Source: Anaerolineae bacterium
GTDB lineage: Bacteria; Chloroflexota; Anaerolineae; Anaerolineales; Villigracilaceae
Length of the DNA stretch: 64,000 nt
Reading direction: 5' to 3'
Assembly: GCA_003130845.1 (NCBI GenBank)
Contig: QEXW01000080.1
Coordinates: forward strand, 1-64,000
The stretch's first letter is position 1; the number at the start of each line of letters is the position of its first letter. This document shows positions 10,471 to 20,600 of the stretch, in pieces. The notes beneath the pieces were generated by a model. That model saw only the letters and a program-made list of their open reading frames with translations. It was not told the DNA's origin and did no database searches. The position numbers were made by a program, and so were the translations under genes.

Positions 10471-11430
10471 TCAATCCCTCAACAACTCATCCAACTTTCC
10501 GCCATCGTCATAATTTTGGCGGAAGCGTGCAACAAATTGTTGGCGGGTATAGTAGTGATTCTGTGTGCCGTTTTGCTCAAGGACATAAACCGCCGCCAGG
10601 GACCCCACCTGACCGCATAATTTCCAATCCCAACCGCGCGCGTAGGCTGCTAAAAAGCCGCCCCGGAAGGCATCACCCACGCCGGTCGGGTCTACAATGC
10701 GCTCTTCTGGCACAACCGGCACGACCACTTCCTGACCATCGGCATAGATGACTGCGCCCTCCGCGCCTTTGGTAATGACAATCACCTGTACCATCTTGAG
10801 CATATCTTGCAGACTCAAACCCGTTTTCTTGGAAATGAGCCCAAATTCGTAATCATTACAAAACAGGAAATGCGCGCCGTTCATATCCTCGGCCAGTTCC
10901 GCGCCCTCAAGACGCAGCACCTGTTGCGAAGGGTCAAACAGATACGGAATTCCCAACGCTCGACACTCGGCGGCATGTTTGCGCATGGCATCTGGGGCAG
11001 TAGGGGAAATGACAACCAAATCGGGACGTTTGTCCAGTTCGGTGAGCGATAGGGTTGCGGCATCCGCCATGGCGCCGGGGTAGAACGAGGCGATTTGGGC
11101 ATTGACTTTATCCGTAGTGGCAAAAAACGAAGCCGTAAACTTACCCGGTATCACCTTAGCCCAGGTCGTATCAATCCCATGCTGTTCCAGCCAAGCACGG
11201 TATTCGCCAAAGTCCTCGCCGACGGTGGCAAAAAGACGCGGCTTTTCGCCGAGCAAGGCCAAAGTGTAGGCGATGTTGGGTGCAATTCCGCCACGTTGGC
11301 GAGTCATGCTATCTACCAAAAACGACAAACTGATGTTTTTCAGGCGCTCTGGCAAGATTTGTTCATGAAACAGGCCTGGAAAGGTCATCAGGTAATCGTA
11401 AGCAACAGAACCGGAAAGCAGAATGTCCAT
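10471..11430 (-). CDS. PfkB-family sugar/nucleoside kinase, adenosine kinase candidate
   Basis: A 319-residue ribokinase-fold kinase. The PfkB C-terminal signature DPTGVGDAFRGGFL carries the catalytic aspartate, and the N-terminal part contains GGIAPNIAYTLALLG. The short N-terminus (MDILLSGSVAYDYLM) resembles the adenosine-kinase-like branch found in archaea and Chloroflexota. Standing between mtnA and ahcY, the simplest role is phosphorylating the adenosine released by ahcY; this is an inference from context, and a sugar kinase role cannot be excluded. The ATG at 11430 lies downstream of a short low-complexity gap (11431-11498). Confidence 0.8.
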   Translation of the reverse strand: MDILLSGSVAYDYLMTFPGLFHEQILPERLKNISLSFLVDSMTRQRGGIAPNIAYTLALLGEKPRLFATVGEDFGEYRAWLEQHGIDTTWAKVIPGKFTASFFATTDKVNAQIASFYPGAMADAATLSLTELDKRPDLVVISPTAPDAMRKHAAECRALGIPYLFDPSQQVLRLEGAELAEDMNGAHFLFCNDYEFGLISKKTGLSLQDMLKMVQVIVITKGAEGAVIYADGQEVVVPVVPEERIVDPTGVGDAFRGGFLAAYARGWDWKLCGQVGSLAAVYVLEQNGTQNHYYTRQQFVARFRQNYDDGGKLDELLRD

Positions 11431-11498
11431 TCAAAACCTCGAAATGCAGAGTGCGGAATGATGATGAATACAATATCCGGCGGAAAATTCCGCATTCC

Positions 11499-12542
11499 TC
11501 ATTTTGCATTCATCATTTTCCTTAAGCTTTGCTCAAACGGCGGATACGCCACGCCATTCTCGGTCACAATTCCGGTAATCAGCCGGTGGGGGGTCACATC
11601 AAAAGCGGGGTTGCGGGCTTTGGCATTGCGCGGGGTGACACGTTCACCGGCCAGCTGAATATCCAGCACTTCCGCCGGGTTGCGTTCCTCAATCGGAATC
11701 AGCCCGCCATGTGCCAACGACAGGTCAATCGTCGAAGTCGGCGCGACCGAATAGGCCGGGATGCCGTTATCGTTGGCGGCCAACGCCAGCATATAGGTTC
11801 CGATTTTGTTGGCCACATCGCCGTTGGCAGTGATTCTATCCGCGCCGAACAGGACCTTTTGCACCTTGCCGGCGCGCATGAAGTAACCGCTCATATTGTC
11901 ACTGATGATTTCGTAGGGGATTCCATACTGTTCCAATTCCCAGGCCGTTAGGCGCGCGCCTTGCAAACGCGGGCGCGTTTCATCTACCAAGACATGGATT
12001 TTCTTGCCCTGCTCCCAAGCCATGCGGATAACGCCCAACGCGGTACCCCAATCTACGGTCGCCAAGGCGCCGGTATTGCAGTGATGAACAATCGTATCAC
12101 CATCTGCAATCAATTCCGCGCCGTGCGCTGCCATGCGCTTGTTCACTTCTACATCTTCATCAGCCAGTTGTTGGGCTTCAGAAAGCACAAAAGCGCGCAT
12201 TTCATCCGCCGAAGAGCCGGGAAAGCGAGCAGCGGATTGCAAAATCCGCTCAACCGCCCAGGCCAGGTTGACCGCCGTCGGGCGGGCAGCCTTGAGGGTG
12301 ATAGCGGCAGATTGCAAATCGGAGAATAACTCACCGGCGGTCTGCGCGCGTGATTCGAACCCGGCCAAGGCCAGGCCAAAGGCCGCCGCCGCGCCAATCG
12401 CCGGGGCGCCGCGCACCACCATATCGGTAATCGCCCGTGCCACTTCAAGATGAGACCGGTACGATACAACCGTAAACGTCTCCGGTAAGAGACGCTGGTC
12501 AATCATGCAGAGTTGGTTGTCTTGCCAGAAAACTGTTCTCAT
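11499..12542 (-). CDS. mtnA: Methylthioribose-1-phosphate isomerase
   Basis: A 347-residue member of the eIF2B-related isomerases. It converts 5-methylthioribose-1-phosphate to the ribulose form in methionine salvage. Family blocks are MVVRGAPAIGAAAAFG, HHCNTGALATVDWGTALGVI and GADRITANGDVANKIGTY, which contain the catalytic Cys and Asp. It is the promoter-proximal gene of the leftward mtnA-kinase-ahcY set. A strong promoter (12591-12619) and a terminator-like hairpin (12555-12576) precede it, so expression may be attenuated. None of mtnB, mtnC, mtnD or an MTA phosphorylase is in the window. Confidence 0.95.
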   Translation of the reverse strand: MRTVFWQDNQLCMIDQRLLPETFTVVSYRSHLEVARAITDMVVRGAPAIGAAAAFGLALAGFESRAQTAGELFSDLQSAAITLKAARPTAVNLAWAVERILQSAARFPGSSADEMRAFVLSEAQQLADEDVEVNKRMAAHGAELIADGDTIVHHCNTGALATVDWGTALGVIRMAWEQGKKIHVLVDETRPRLQGARLTAWELEQYGIPYEIISDNMSGYFMRAGKVQKVLFGADRITANGDVANKIGTYMLALAANDNGIPAYSVAPTSTIDLSLAHGGLIPIEERNPAEVLDIQLAGERVTPRNAKARNPAFDVTPHRLITGIVTENGVAYPPFEQSLRKMMNAK

Positions 12543-12554
12543 TGTCCTATCAGG

Positions 12555-12576
12555 AAAAAACGCCCGCGAGGGCGTT
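12555..12576 (-). terminator. Terminator-like hairpin in the mtnA leader (possible attenuator)
   Basis: On the minus strand AACGCCC-TCGC-GGGCGTT is followed by a run of T. It lies between the mtnA promoter and the mtnA start, about 12 nt before the ATG, and no minus-strand gene lies upstream for it to terminate. Confidence 0.65.
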
Positions 12577-12590
12577 GATGTCAGAGTTGT

Positions 12591-12619
12591 ATTTTAGCAT
12601 GGGAGGGGTCATTCGTCAA
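12591..12619 (-). promoter_or_regulatory. mtnA promoter
   Basis: Minus-strand TTGACG (12614-12619) and TAAAAT (12591-12596) are separated by exactly 17 nt, each matching the consensus at five of six positions. The predicted transcript would start about 40 nt before mtnA. Confidence 0.7.
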
Positions 12620-12623
12620 AGCA

Positions 12624-12652
12624 TTGACACGTCCTGTTTAAGGCAGTATAAG
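12624..12652 (+). promoter_or_regulatory. Promoter of the lytic transglycosylase gene, divergent from mtnA
   Basis: TTGACA (12624-12629), a 17-nt spacer and TATAAG (12647-12652). The -10 box ends 7 nt before the ATG at 12659, so transcription should begin at or next to the start codon (leaderless). Its -35 lies 4 nt from that of the mtnA promoter. Confidence 0.75.
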
Positions 12653-12658
12653 GACGAA

Positions 12659-15079
12659 ATGCTGAAAATGAGATGGGTTTTTCTGGTCATCCTGCTTGGT
12701 GTGGTTTCCGCCTGTAACTTGCCCTTGGCTTCGCTGCCGGCTTCTGCTACGCCAACTGCCTTCAACACCCTCACGCCTTCTCCTACGCCTAGCGTCACCC
12801 CCACGCCGCTGCCCACGCCGACACCGTTGCCGGCAGCGCGCATCCAAAGCGGAGAGCAAGCGCTTTTTGACGGCAACTACTCCATCGCCCGGCAAGAATA
12901 CGCCCTGGCGCTGGCTTCCAGTCCCGAAGAAGCCGTTCGCCGCGAGGCACTCTGGGGCCAGGCGCGCGCCGAATTTTTGGACGGAGAATACGCCGCTGCC
13001 CTGACGCCGCTGCGCCAACTGATTGAATCCTACCCTGCCAGCCAGGAAGCCATCAAAGCCCACTTCCTGCTTGGTGAAACTTACTTCAATCTCTCGCGCT
13101 TTGCCGATTCCGCCGCTGCCTACCAGAACTATCTCAACGCCCGCCCCGGCCTGCTGGATGCTTACATTCAAGAAAAACGCGGCGATGCGCTACTTAACCT
13201 GGGTGATTACCCCGCAGCGCTCTCAGCCTATCAGGCCGCGCTGGCCGCCCCCGAACAAGCCGACCCGGTAAACATCCGCATCAAGATTGCAAACACCACC
13301 TATGCCGCCGGCGAATATGACATTGCCCTGACCATGTACGACCAAATCTTTGCCGCGACCGAGCAAGAATATCTAAAATCTCGGCTCAACTTGTTGGCCG
13401 GGCGCACCTTGCTGCAATTGGGACGCAAGGAAGAAGCGTATAACCGCTGGCAAGATTCGGTCCAGAACTACCCGCGCTACATCGATTCGTACTATGCACT
13501 GGTTGGATTGGTAGAGGCCGAACAACCAGTGGATGAATTCCAACGCGGCTTGGTCAATTACTTCGCTGGGCAATATAGTTTATCTTTGGCTGCCTTCGAC
13601 CGCTACTTAGCGCGCACCCCCTCACATGATGGCACGGTCTTATATTATCAAGCACTGGCCTTGCGCGAGCTAGGAGAATACCAAGCCGCATTTGACCGAT
13701 TGAGCCAGTTTATTGAAGGCTATCCTGAGAATGAATTCTGGACAACTGCTTGGGGTGAGCGCGCGTATGTGCAATGGGTTCACCTCAAACAACATGCCGC
13801 TGCTGCGGAAAGCCTGGAAACTTTTGCGCAACAGTTCTCGGCCTCCCCGTCGGCTCTGCCGTACTTAATCGAAGCCGCTCGCATTTACGAACGGGGCAAC
13901 CTGCTCGAGCGCTCTGTGGAATTGTGGGAAACGTTGCCCAACCGCTATCCTACGGATAGTCGAATCGGAGAGGCCATATTTCAGGCCGGGATTTTACGCT
14001 ATCGCTTGGGCGATTTTTCGCGCGCTAATCAAAACTTTCAAAACGCGCTGCAACTCGCCGTCACGCCAACAGAGCAAGCGCGTGCCTTGCTGTGGGTAGG
14101 CAAAACCTATCAAGCCATTGGAGACCTGGAAAATGCCCGGCAGGCCTGGCTACAGGCACAAGCGCTTGATTCGTTTGAGTATTATAGTGTCCGCGCACGT
14201 GACCTTCTCGAAGAGCGTGCTCCCTATGCTCCGCCGGCCATCGTCAACCTGGAGTATGATTTGAGCGCGGAGCGGCGCGAGGCCGAAGCCTGGGTCAGAA
14301 TCAAATTTAACCTGCCTGCTGAAGTGCAGCTAAACAGTTTGGGGCAACTCGGCAATGACCCTCGCTTGCAACGCGGCACCGAATTGTGGCAAATGGGGAT
14401 GTATGACTTGGCCCAAGCCGAGTTTGAGTCTTTGCGCAAGGCCGTTGCCGGCGATGCCGCGGATTGTTTCCGCTTGGGAAATTACTTGCTCGATTTAGGC
14501 GCTTACCGACTGGCCATTTTTACTTTGCGGCAAGTATTAACCCTGGCGGGGCTGGAACGTCATGCAGATAGTTTGAATAATGCGCCAATCTATTTCAAAC
14601 ATGTTCGGTACGGGTTGTATTATCCAAGCCTCATCGGCCTGGCAGCTGAGCAAAGCGGCCTAAACCCACTCTTTCTGACCAGTGTCATGCGGCAAGAGAG
14701 TCTGTTTGAGGGCTTTGTGCGTTCTTCGGCTGGTGCGCGGGGTTTGATGCAAATCATCCCCTCCACCGGGGCAAGCATTGCGAAACAATTGAACTGGCCC
14801 CCTAATTACGATGAAAACGACTTGTACAAGCCAAGTGTCAGCATTCAATTCGGTGCCTATTATCTAGCGGCGAATTTGCGTTTGCTGAATGGCGATATGA
14901 GCGCAGCACTTGCCGCCTATAACGGCGGCCCAGGCAACGCTGCCGCCTGGCAAGCGCTTGCCAACGGGGACCACGACTTGTTCGTGGAAGTGATTCGATT
15001 TGCAGAAACGCGTAACTACTTACGCGGCATTTACGAAACCTACACCCTCTACCGCACGCTATACAGCCCGGTTCCGTAG
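12659..15079 (+). CDS. Slt-type lytic transglycosylase lipoprotein with TPR superhelix
   Basis: About 806 residues. The N-terminus (MLKMRWVFLVILLGVVSAC) is a lipoprotein signal with lipobox Cys at about residue 19. A Thr/Pro-rich linker follows, then roughly 500 residues of TPR-like helices, then a C-terminal SLT domain with the catalytic Glu in VMRQESLFEG (E680) and the ARGLMQIIPSTG and AAYNGGPGNA motifs. It should cleave murein glycan strands outside the membrane. The domain order matches E. coli Slt70, where alpha-helical repeats precede the catalytic domain. The start at 12659 is favoured by the promoter position; 12668 is an alternative. A longer frame to 12542 would overlap mtnA and its promoter. 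Confidence 0.9.
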   Translation: MLKMRWVFLVILLGVVSACNLPLASLPASATPTAFNTLTPSPTPSVTPTPLPTPTPLPAARIQSGEQALFDGNYSIARQEYALALASSPEEAVRREALWGQARAEFLDGEYAAALTPLRQLIESYPASQEAIKAHFLLGETYFNLSRFADSAAAYQNYLNARPGLLDAYIQEKRGDALLNLGDYPAALSAYQAALAAPEQADPVNIRIKIANTTYAAGEYDIALTMYDQIFAATEQEYLKSRLNLLAGRTLLQLGRKEEAYNRWQDSVQNYPRYIDSYYALVGLVEAEQPVDEFQRGLVNYFAGQYSLSLAAFDRYLARTPSHDGTVLYYQALALRELGEYQAAFDRLSQFIEGYPENEFWTTAWGERAYVQWVHLKQHAAAAESLETFAQQFSASPSALPYLIEAARIYERGNLLERSVELWETLPNRYPTDSRIGEAIFQAGILRYRLGDFSRANQNFQNALQLAVTPTEQARALLWVGKTYQAIGDLENARQAWLQAQALDSFEYYSVRARDLLEERAPYAPPAIVNLEYDLSAERREAEAWVRIKFNLPAEVQLNSLGQLGNDPRLQRGTELWQMGMYDLAQAEFESLRKAVAGDAADCFRLGNYLLDLGAYRLAIFTLRQVLTLAGLERHADSLNNAPIYFKHVRYGLYYPSLIGLAAEQSGLNPLFLTSVMRQESLFEGFVRSSAGARGLMQIIPSTGASIAKQLNWPPNYDENDLYKPSVSIQFGAYYLAANLRLLNGDMSAALAAYNGGPGNAAAWQALANGDHDLFVEVIRFAETRNYLRGIYETYTLYRTLYSPVP

Positions 15080-15105
15080 GAGTACTTCCCCCCATCCTTG
15101 GTCAA

Positions 15106-15137
15106 TCAGCGGCTAACCCTAACGAGTTAGCCGCTGA
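15106..15137. terminator. Perfect 12-bp hairpin between convergent genes
   Basis: TCAGCGGCTAAC and GTTAGCCGCTGA enclose an 8-nt loop between the convergent transglycosylase and yggU genes. There is only a weak T tract on either side, so it is a probable rather than a certain bidirectional terminator. Confidence 0.6.
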
Positions 15138-15141
15138 GAAT

Positions 15142-15450
15142 TTACTCAAGGTAAGCCAGGAGTCTCTGTTGAACCTCGTCTTTTTCAATATCCAGCACTG
15201 AGAGCAATTTGTCGCGGCCCGAGGCACCTGCCACGATTTCGATTTTGTTTTCGGGTACACCCAACACACCGGCAAGAAACGTAATCAGTGCAGCATTGGC
15301 TTCCGTCTCTGGAGCAGCCATGAGCCGCACCTTAACTGTTCCATCTGGCTGGATTTCGGTAATTTCATTGCGACTCGCGCGCGGCGTTACCCGCACGGCC
15401 AAAGCAGCACCCCGACGGCCATCGTGCAAACGAAATTTCCTGGCTTCCAT
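15142..15450 (-). CDS. yggU: YggU family (DUF167) protein
   Basis: A 102-residue small protein of the DUF167/YggU family. Recognisable blocks are AVRVTPRASRNEI, VKVRLMAAPETEANAALITFLA and EIVAGASGRDKLLSV. Its biochemical role is not established. It is the third gene of a leftward yggS-yggT-yggU row, a gene order conserved in many bacteria, and begins 11 nt after the yggT stop. GAGGTGATGT directly precedes the ATG and provides the ribosome binding site. Confidence 0.85.
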   Translation of the reverse strand: MEARKFRLHDGRRGAALAVRVTPRASRNEITEIQPDGTVKVRLMAAPETEANAALITFLAGVLGVPENKIEIVAGASGRDKLLSVLDIEKDEVQQRLLAYLE

Positions 15451-15461
15451 ACATCACCTCG

Positions 15462-15719
15462 TTACAGGAACAGCAGGGATATGATAATTCTTGCGATTAA
15501 TTGTACCAGAATTATCAAGATGATTGGGCTAAAATCGAACACCCCCACCAAAGGTACCACTCGGCGGATGGGGGCTAGCAGAGGTTCAACCATTCTATCC
15601 ACAAACGAGCGGATGGGATGATACGGCGACATAAAATAGGACAAAATGACATGCGCCAAGACGAGAATGACAATCACTTGTGAGAACCAACTGATGGCTT
15701 GGGCTAAAATGACATTCAT
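15462..15719 (-). CDS. yggT: YggT family membrane protein
   Basis: An 85-residue protein with two hydrophobic helices flanking a loop with the family motif NPIRR-like SFVDRMVEPLLAPIRRVVP. YggT proteins are small integral membrane proteins linked to cell division and osmotic shock in some bacteria. The start at 15719 (MNVILAQAISW) is chosen because AGGAGAAGTTTC precedes it and because the extended frame overlaps yggS. It sits 10 nt after yggS. Confidence 0.85.
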   Translation of the reverse strand: MNVILAQAISWFSQVIVILVLAHVILSYFMSPYHPIRSFVDRMVEPLLAPIRRVVPLVGVFDFSPIILIILVQLIARIIISLLFL

Positions 15720-15729
15720 GAAACTTCTC

Positions 15730-16482
15730 CTAAGAATATGACTTGGGGGGTCTGGCACCCAGAATCGCCGTGCCAATGCGTACGAATGTCGCACCTTCCT
15801 CGACGGCGGCTACAAAATCAGCGCTTGTGCCCATCGAAAGTTCCCGCCAATCGAGCATGGGGAATTTTTCTGCCAGGAAATCGCGCACTTGGCGTAATTT
15901 GGCGAAGAAAGGGCGTGTCTGTTCGGGGTCATTGTAGAGGGGAGGCATGGTCATCAGACCGCGAATTTGCAAATGCGGTAGCAAAGCAATTTGTTCAACT
16001 TCGCGAGAGAGTATCTCTAGGTCTTGGGGTGTAGAGGCGGCATAGCCAAATTTACTCGTCTCCCCACCCACGTTGCACTCTAGTAAGACCGGTAACGTGC
16101 GTCCATTTTGCGCAGCGAAGCGCTCTAGACGGTTGGCGAGTTTCAGGCTATCCAGTGAGTGCATCCAATCAAAATGTCCGGCCACCAGGTCCGCTTTGCG
16201 GCTCTGCACATGTCCAATCATGTGCCAGCGCAAGCCCTCGATAGCATGAAATGCTTGGATTTTTTGCAGGGCTTCCTCGGCGTAGTTTTCACCGAAATCA
16301 CGAATGCCAGCTTCTATGGCCGCTTGCACCGTTTCTACAGGGTGGGTCTTGCTGACAACAACCAGCCGCACAGCCTGTGGGTCACGCCCTACCCGCTGCG
16401 CCGCCGCTTCGATTTGAGCGCGAATGGAGAGATAACGCGAGCGAATTGTTTCTACGAGAGAGTTAAGATTGTGCTTGCTCAT
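15730..16482 (-). CDS. yggS: YggS/PROSC family pyridoxal-5'-phosphate homeostasis protein
   Basis: A 250-residue fold-III PLP-binding protein. The Schiff-base lysine is expected in [10 protein letters not shown] (K45), and [26 protein letters not shown] and [23 protein letters not shown] are the family blocks. It buffers free PLP and amino-acid pools in the cytoplasm. The start at 16482 overlaps the end of the upstream DNA methyltransferase gene by 20 nt, so the four genes from the methylase to yggU are probably one leftward transcript. Confidence 0.92.
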   Translation of the reverse strand: MSKHNLNSLVETIRSRYLSIRAQIEAAAQRVGRDPQAVRLVVVSKTHPVETVQAAIEAGIRDFGENYAEEALQKIQAFHAIEGLRWHMIGHVQSRKADLVAGHFDWMHSLDSLKLANRLERFAAQNGRTLPVLLECNVGGETSKFGYAASTPQDLEILSREVEQIALLPHLQIRGLMTMPPLYNDPEQTRPFFAKLRQVRDFLAEKFPMLDWRELSMGTSADFVAAVEEGATFVRIGTAILGARPPKSYS

Positions 16483-17590
16483 CGTACAATCCCATTTCAA
16501 GGCGGTATCGTTCTCGCAGTTGACTTAGGCTGACCATATCGTCATCTACACGAACAAACCAATGCTCCCACCCATTGCAGGGGGCGTCGTTTATATAATG
16601 GCTGCCAACCTTGTGAATGCTGCCCTCAAAACCATCAGGAGTGCGCAGGTGTCCATCGGCGCGGACAAACGCAACGCGTTTTTCATCTTTTTGAAAGAAC
16701 AGGGGCTGACCAACCTGCACATACCCGCTTTCAAGCAAGGCAGAAAAGGCGACTTTCGGAGCAGAGCGCGCTTTGCTCGTTACATCAAAAACAGCGGGGT
16801 CAAAAGGCTCCGGGCGAACCGCTTCGATGCGCTGACGAGCAGCCTGAATGTAGTGTTGCTCTTTTTCAATTCCAATCCAATGACGATGTAAACGTTTGGC
16901 AACTACGCCGGTCGTACCGGTGCCAAAAAACGGGTCAAGGACGACATCCCCCGGTTTGCTAGAAGCCAAGATGACGCGATAGAGCAAGGCTTCGGGCTTT
17001 TGTGTGGAGTGAACTTTTTCACCGTTTTCGTCTCGGATGCGCTCGTTGCCGGTTGCCAATGCGAGCAACCACCAGTCAGAACGCATTTGTTTATCATTGT
17101 TCAACCCTTTCATGGCATGATGGTTGAAGGTATAACGAGCGCCCTTGCCGGTGCTAGCCCAGATCAGTGTTTCATGGGCATTGGTGAAACGCACTCCCCG
17201 GAAATTTGGCATGGGGTTTTGTTTAATCCAAATGACATCGTTGAGAATCCAAAACCCCAAATCTTGCATCGTACTGCCAAGCCGAAAAATGTTATGGTAC
17301 GAGCCAATCACCCAAATCGTACCGGTCGGCTTCAGAACCCGCTTGCAGGCCGTAAGCCACTGCCGGCTAAAATCATCATAAGCCTGCCAAGACTCAAACT
17401 TATCCCACCGGTCATTGACGCCGTTCACACGGGTCATGTCTGGACGATGTAATTCACCGTGCAATTGCAAGTTATAGGGTGGGTCGGCGAAAATCAGGTC
17501 AACTGATTTTTCTGGCAAGCTGTGTAGAATTTCGATACAATCGCCTTCCAGAATCTGATTGAGAGGCAGTGAGGAGAGGGAAGTCAGCAC
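16463..17590 (-). CDS. CcrM-like beta-class adenine DNA methyltransferase with C-terminal RAMA domain
   Basis: 375 residues. Motif IV is [10 protein letters not shown] near residue 36, followed by [26 protein letters not shown], and the SAM-binding motif [17 protein letters not shown] after it; this IV-before-I order defines the beta class. Residues about 275-370 form a RAMA-type C-terminal domain ([28 protein letters not shown]). The whole chain resembles the CcrM/HinfI-type enzymes that methylate adenine in GANTC. There is no endonuclease gene next to it, so it is probably an orphan methylase for regulation. The start is GTG at 17590, 7 nt after a TATAAT box (17597-17602), possibly leaderless. 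It overlaps yggS. Confidence 0.9.
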   Translation of the reverse strand: MLTSLSSLPLNQILEGDCIEILHSLPEKSVDLIFADPPYNLQLHGELHRPDMTRVNGVNDRWDKFESWQAYDDFSRQWLTACKRVLKPTGTIWVIGSYHNIFRLGSTMQDLGFWILNDVIWIKQNPMPNFRGVRFTNAHETLIWASTGKGARYTFNHHAMKGLNNDKQMRSDWWLLALATGNERIRDENGEKVHSTQKPEALLYRVILASSKPGDVVLDPFFGTGTTGVVAKRLHRHWIGIEKEQHYIQAARQRIEAVRPEPFDPAVFDVTSKARSAPKVAFSALLESGYVQVGQPLFFQKDEKRVAFVRADGHLRTPDGFEGSIHKVGSHYINDAPCNGWEHWFVRVDDDMVSLSQLRERYRLEMGLYDEQAQS

Positions 17591-17605
17591 ACCATGATTA
17601 TAAAA

Positions 17606-17642
17606 TACGTTTGATGTGAATGGGAACTCAACATCAAACGTA
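17606..17642 (-). terminator. Perfect 12-bp hairpin after the glucan locus
   Basis: TACGTTTGATGT and ACATCAAACGTA surround a 13-nt loop 40 nt beyond the stop of the large glycoside-active protein. On the minus strand it is followed by TTTTAT. It also lies upstream of the methylase start. Confidence 0.65.
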
Positions 17643-17681
17643 AAAAAACCTTTGTTGGGTTACAAAGACAGCCTTAGGAAC

Positions 17682-20600
17682 TTACAAGAGTAAACACTCT
17701 TTGCGCGTTCCACTCGCAAAGGTCACCCGAATTTGTCGGATATGTCCCGTGCGGGCAAAGATATGGTGACTGTTTACTTCATCGAGGGTACGCCCTGGCA
17801 ATGTGCGTGTGTTTCCATCCGTGAAATACACCGTAATTTCATCGCGCAGACCAAATTGCAAAAGAATCGGCGTCTGACAAACGAAGCAAGCCAGCGAACC
17901 AACCGGTACAACGAGAGTTTGTTCTTCACCATTCACATCCCAATAGGCAATTTGGCGAGATTCGGTCAGCAATTCGTCGGCCGCCAGCAAGAAGGGGTTA
18001 AACACCAGTTTTCCATTTACAAACAAAATGCCCATTTCGGCTTGGCGCGTGAGAATTTCCTCTTTGACGGAACCGGTCATGCCTGGTTGACGAGCGCCAT
18101 TGTGCCGGGGGGTGTGAGAATAGGGGTCGGTGGGAAATGCGCCATATTCTGCCGGCGATTTGGAATATCCCAACCCTGCGCGAATCTCATAGTAGATGGT
18201 GCGCAATTGTGCACCTACCGGGTGATAGGCGAAACGATGCGCAGTCTCCTGCACTGCCAAGAGCAATTTGGTCACCATATGCCAGTACACACTGCCTAAG
18301 CCCTCATAGGCGAAAAATGCACCAGAACGTCCGGTAAATTCCGCATGACGAAAAACACGCTCAAATACATCGAGAATGGCAGAAGATTCCGCCTGAACAA
18401 GGGCAGCAAAGATAGGGTGTTGCTGTAACGCTGCCAGCGCTCGCTTCACATCGCGCGCATTGCGCATATCGCCGCTAAAGTGAAAATTACCATTGCTGTC
18501 GCGCACAAGTAAAGACGTTTCGCCGTGCTCGGCCAAGGCAAAAGGAAGTCGCAGATCGGTCAATTCATGGGGAGCAATGGTGTTCTTTTCCAAAAAACCA
18601 GGCAGTGCTTTATCAGGATACAGCAGATATGTATGCTGGTCTGGACGATAAAGTGCGCTTTGGCGCAGGCTGCGCAATAGGTCGAGCGATTCTCGCGCTG
18701 AGAGCAATTCCGAAGAGAGAATGGCAACTTGCCCTTCTAACATTTCTTGCAAATGCCCGATGTGCGCTTCGGTTTCTGTGAGATGAAGAATGTTGTAGGA
18801 GTGATAGAGCGAATCGGGGCGTCGGTTAGCGCGCAAGCTGTGTTCGACATACCGTTGGGCGAGCGCGAGAAAGTTGCGCAATTCGTCTGCCGAAAGGGAA
18901 ACAAGTTCACCAGAGAAACCCTTTTCGTAAACATGCCAACGGTATTCACTGCCGGCTTGCCCCAGCGCATCCATGACCGCGCGCCGCACGGCAGGTTGGA
19001 ACGAATCTTCAAGAACGGGTTCATATTGGCGCAAAATCTTGGCCACAGACTGAAACCACGCAGCAATTTCAGTACGAACGGGGAAGGGGTCGCTTTCTCC
19101 TTCTAACAAGCGATACAAGAAGCTCAAGAAACGGCGCAAATAGCCCAGAGTGACTACCGAAAGACCACGCCCAACCAAGGCGTTGTTGGCATCGTTCCAT
19201 TCTGGACGTTGGGTATTCATCCAAATTCCGCCTTCAGGAACAAAGTTGACCAATTTAGCCAGGAGCAAGGTGAGCAATTTTTCGGTCAATGAGGCTAAGA
19301 TGGGGTTTCCATCGGCAGCACGCAACAAGCGAGCATCGGTGCCATATTGTTTGACTTCGTCTTCTAGGCGGGCGTGGAGAACGTAATCAAATACAATCGT
19401 GTTATAGGGGTCATTCAGCAAATCAGCATACGGCTTGATGCGATAGGGAACATTGGCGTAGGTCCATAAGGGTTCACGCAGTCGTTCTTGCAAGGAAGCC
19501 GGGTGTAAACGGTAGCTGGCCTCCATCAATTTTTGCAGGTAGATGATTTGATGGTCGCTCCAATAGCCAATGTTGGCCCAGGGGTTGCCTTCTTCTGGCA
19601 CTTCCCAATCCAGCCCGGCACGTGTGATGCGATAGGGATTGTAGCCATCGGCGGTGGTTGCGCTAAGAAAAACACCAATCATGGCCTCGACATACTCAGG
19701 ATAGGAGTAAGCCAATGCCTCCCAGTTTTGGAAAATGTCGCGCCAGTTTCCTTCGTAATCGAGCCGTTTGGAGCCATCGGGGTTTTGCAGATTGATAAAG
19801 AAGCGATTCCAAGGGCGGCTCGGATCGCCGTGTCTTCGGCTAAACGTGAGAGGCAGATAGGTGAGCAGCAGGCGGCGCAAGACAGGAGGGGCCTGAAGAG
19901 CACGTTGTTGCAACTCAGAAAGAGAAAACCGGGGTCCAAACATTGCCCAAAATTGTTGGTGATGATGCGTGATGCCATGACAATGCGTTTCTAAAAAGTC
20001 AAATAAGTCGGCTTTTTCAATCCAATATTGGTCAGCAAACACGCCGCCTCGCATGAGATTGAATAAGACATTGGCGAAGTGGTGAGCGCTGGCCAGGTGG
20101 TTTTGCGAAACTTGTAACCCGTCGGCGCTGGCGACAATTTTTTGCAGGTGCAAGGCGTTGAGAGCAATATCCTGTTCAAGAGCTTGGCGCTGGTTTTCGA
20201 CAGGAGTTTGCAAAAATTTTTGCAATTCAAGCAAGGCAGCATGGTCTTGGAAGACATCGGCAGCCAGGAGCCAGGTGTGTTCAGCGCCTGGCTCTAAAGA
20301 AAGGTGCGCATGAACAAAATACGCTCCACGCTGACCGCGTGCTTCGCTCTCAGGTTGAAGTTCGCCACCTGAGCGAAAGAAATCAAGCTGTTTGGAGGAA
20401 AGCAAAAAACCGACCGGCGATAGCCCAACCTGAAAAACGCTGGTCGCGCGCAGGGATTCGCTCGGCTCGGCCAGGTCGGTGAGCCGTGAATTAAGGCTAA
20501 AGATGCCCAAACCGGTGGCAGAATCCAGTTCACTGCGTTTGTAGGCATCTAGCAGGCAGCTGTATTGATTTTGCACCGCTGCGTCAGCATGAGCAGGCAA

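Noticed and set aside
12543-12660. SAM riboswitch upstream of mtnA
   Set aside because: The predicted leader is about 40 nt, too short for known SAM riboswitch folds; only a terminator-like hairpin is visible.
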